Assembly: GCF_014306095.1 (NCBI RefSeq)
Contig: NZ_JACRWC010000116.1
Coordinates: 1 to 35,591, forward strand
Length of the DNA stretch: 35,591 nucleotides
From: Lentihominibacter faecis
GTDB taxonomy: Bacteria; Bacillota; Clostridia; Peptostreptococcales; Anaerovoracaceae
Direction: 5' to 3'
In this document: positions 35,556 to 35,591 of the stretch, in pieces
Layout: each line of letters opens with the position of its first letter
How positions within the stretch are numbered: position 1 is the first letter of the stretch
Made by a program: the position numbers and the translations under genes
The notes under the pieces: generated by a model
What the model saw: the letters and a program-made list of their open reading frames with translations, nothing else
Told to the model about the DNA's origin: nothing
Databases searched by the model: none

Positions 35556-35591
35556 CTATGAGGAAAAATGTTGTAAAACATTGAAATTTCA

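Larger units (their letters stand above)
35211..35591. other. 381-base non-coding right edge: leader, promoter and two hairpins
   Basis: No gene is supported. From left to right: the long leader of the surface hydrolase, with an unused AAAGGAGG on the minus strand (35310-35317) and a small G4/C4 hairpin (35325-35337); a promoter (35384-35414) with the 10-bp palindrome CCCTTAAGGG (35397-35406) in its spacer; then two terminator-like hairpins (35475-35507 and 35519-35555). Confidence 0.5.

Overview
This window is a chromosomal replication-origin region from a low-GC Gram-positive bacterium (Bacillota), most likely an anaerobic clostridial lineage. The evidence is the gene order dnaA-dnaN-recF-gyrB-gyrA to the left of the origin and rpmH-rnpA-yidD-yidC-jag-mnmE-mnmG-rsmG-noc-parA-parB to the right. 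A Noc paralogue of ParB, a canonical parS, strong AGGAGG-type ribosome sites and consensus sigma-A promoters agree with this. A family-level guess (Eubacteriales, Anaerovoracaceae-like) is only inference from the hydantoinase, D-serine dehydratase and surface-protein content.

Layout. Positions 207-10776, all on the minus strand: a D-2-hydroxyacid dehydrogenase, trpS, gyrA, gyrB, recF, dnaN, dnaA. The origin has two parts. A DnaA-box cluster with divergent dnaA and rpmH promoters lies between those genes (10786-11090). A complete unwinding module (DnaA boxes, GC spacer, six DnaA-trios, AT-rich stretch) lies between dnaA and dnaN (9174-9235). Positions 11091-21023, all on the plus strand: ribosomal protein L34, RNase P protein, membrane insertion factors, the tRNA-modifying MnmE/MnmG pair, RsmG, then Noc, ParA, ParB and a SprT-like metalloprotein. 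An exact parS sits in the noc-parA gap inside a 36-bp palindrome that also looks like a terminator. A near-parS lies directly after parB.

From 21100 to 35210 every gene is on the minus strand, so on this side of the origin they face the replication fork. They are a large protein with two duplicated N-terminal helix-turn-helix units, a membrane-segment/double-zinc-ribbon protein, D-serine dehydratase, a tight hydantoinase / N-carbamoyl amino acid hydrolase / alanine racemase operon, purA and purB (the AMP branch of purine synthesis), and a secreted PHP-type metallohydrolase. The last gene carries a one-base frameshift that separates it from its C-terminal cell-wall-anchor region.

Origin firing (DnaA, DnaN), supercoiling (GyrA/B), segregation and division control (ParA, ParB, Noc, parS) and the translation/membrane-insertion genes form the standard origin-proximal block. 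The right third is accessory metabolism. No RNA genes, insertion sequences, prophage or CRISPR arrays were seen. The points most worth a second look are the textbook DnaA-trio unwinding element, the parS/terminator palindrome, the parS-like element that also encodes an 11-residue leader ORF coupled to the SprT-like gene, the hairpin before the double-HTH gene that combines terminator, promoter and Shine-Dalgarno masking, the structured purB-purA spacer, and the frameshifted surface hydrolase.
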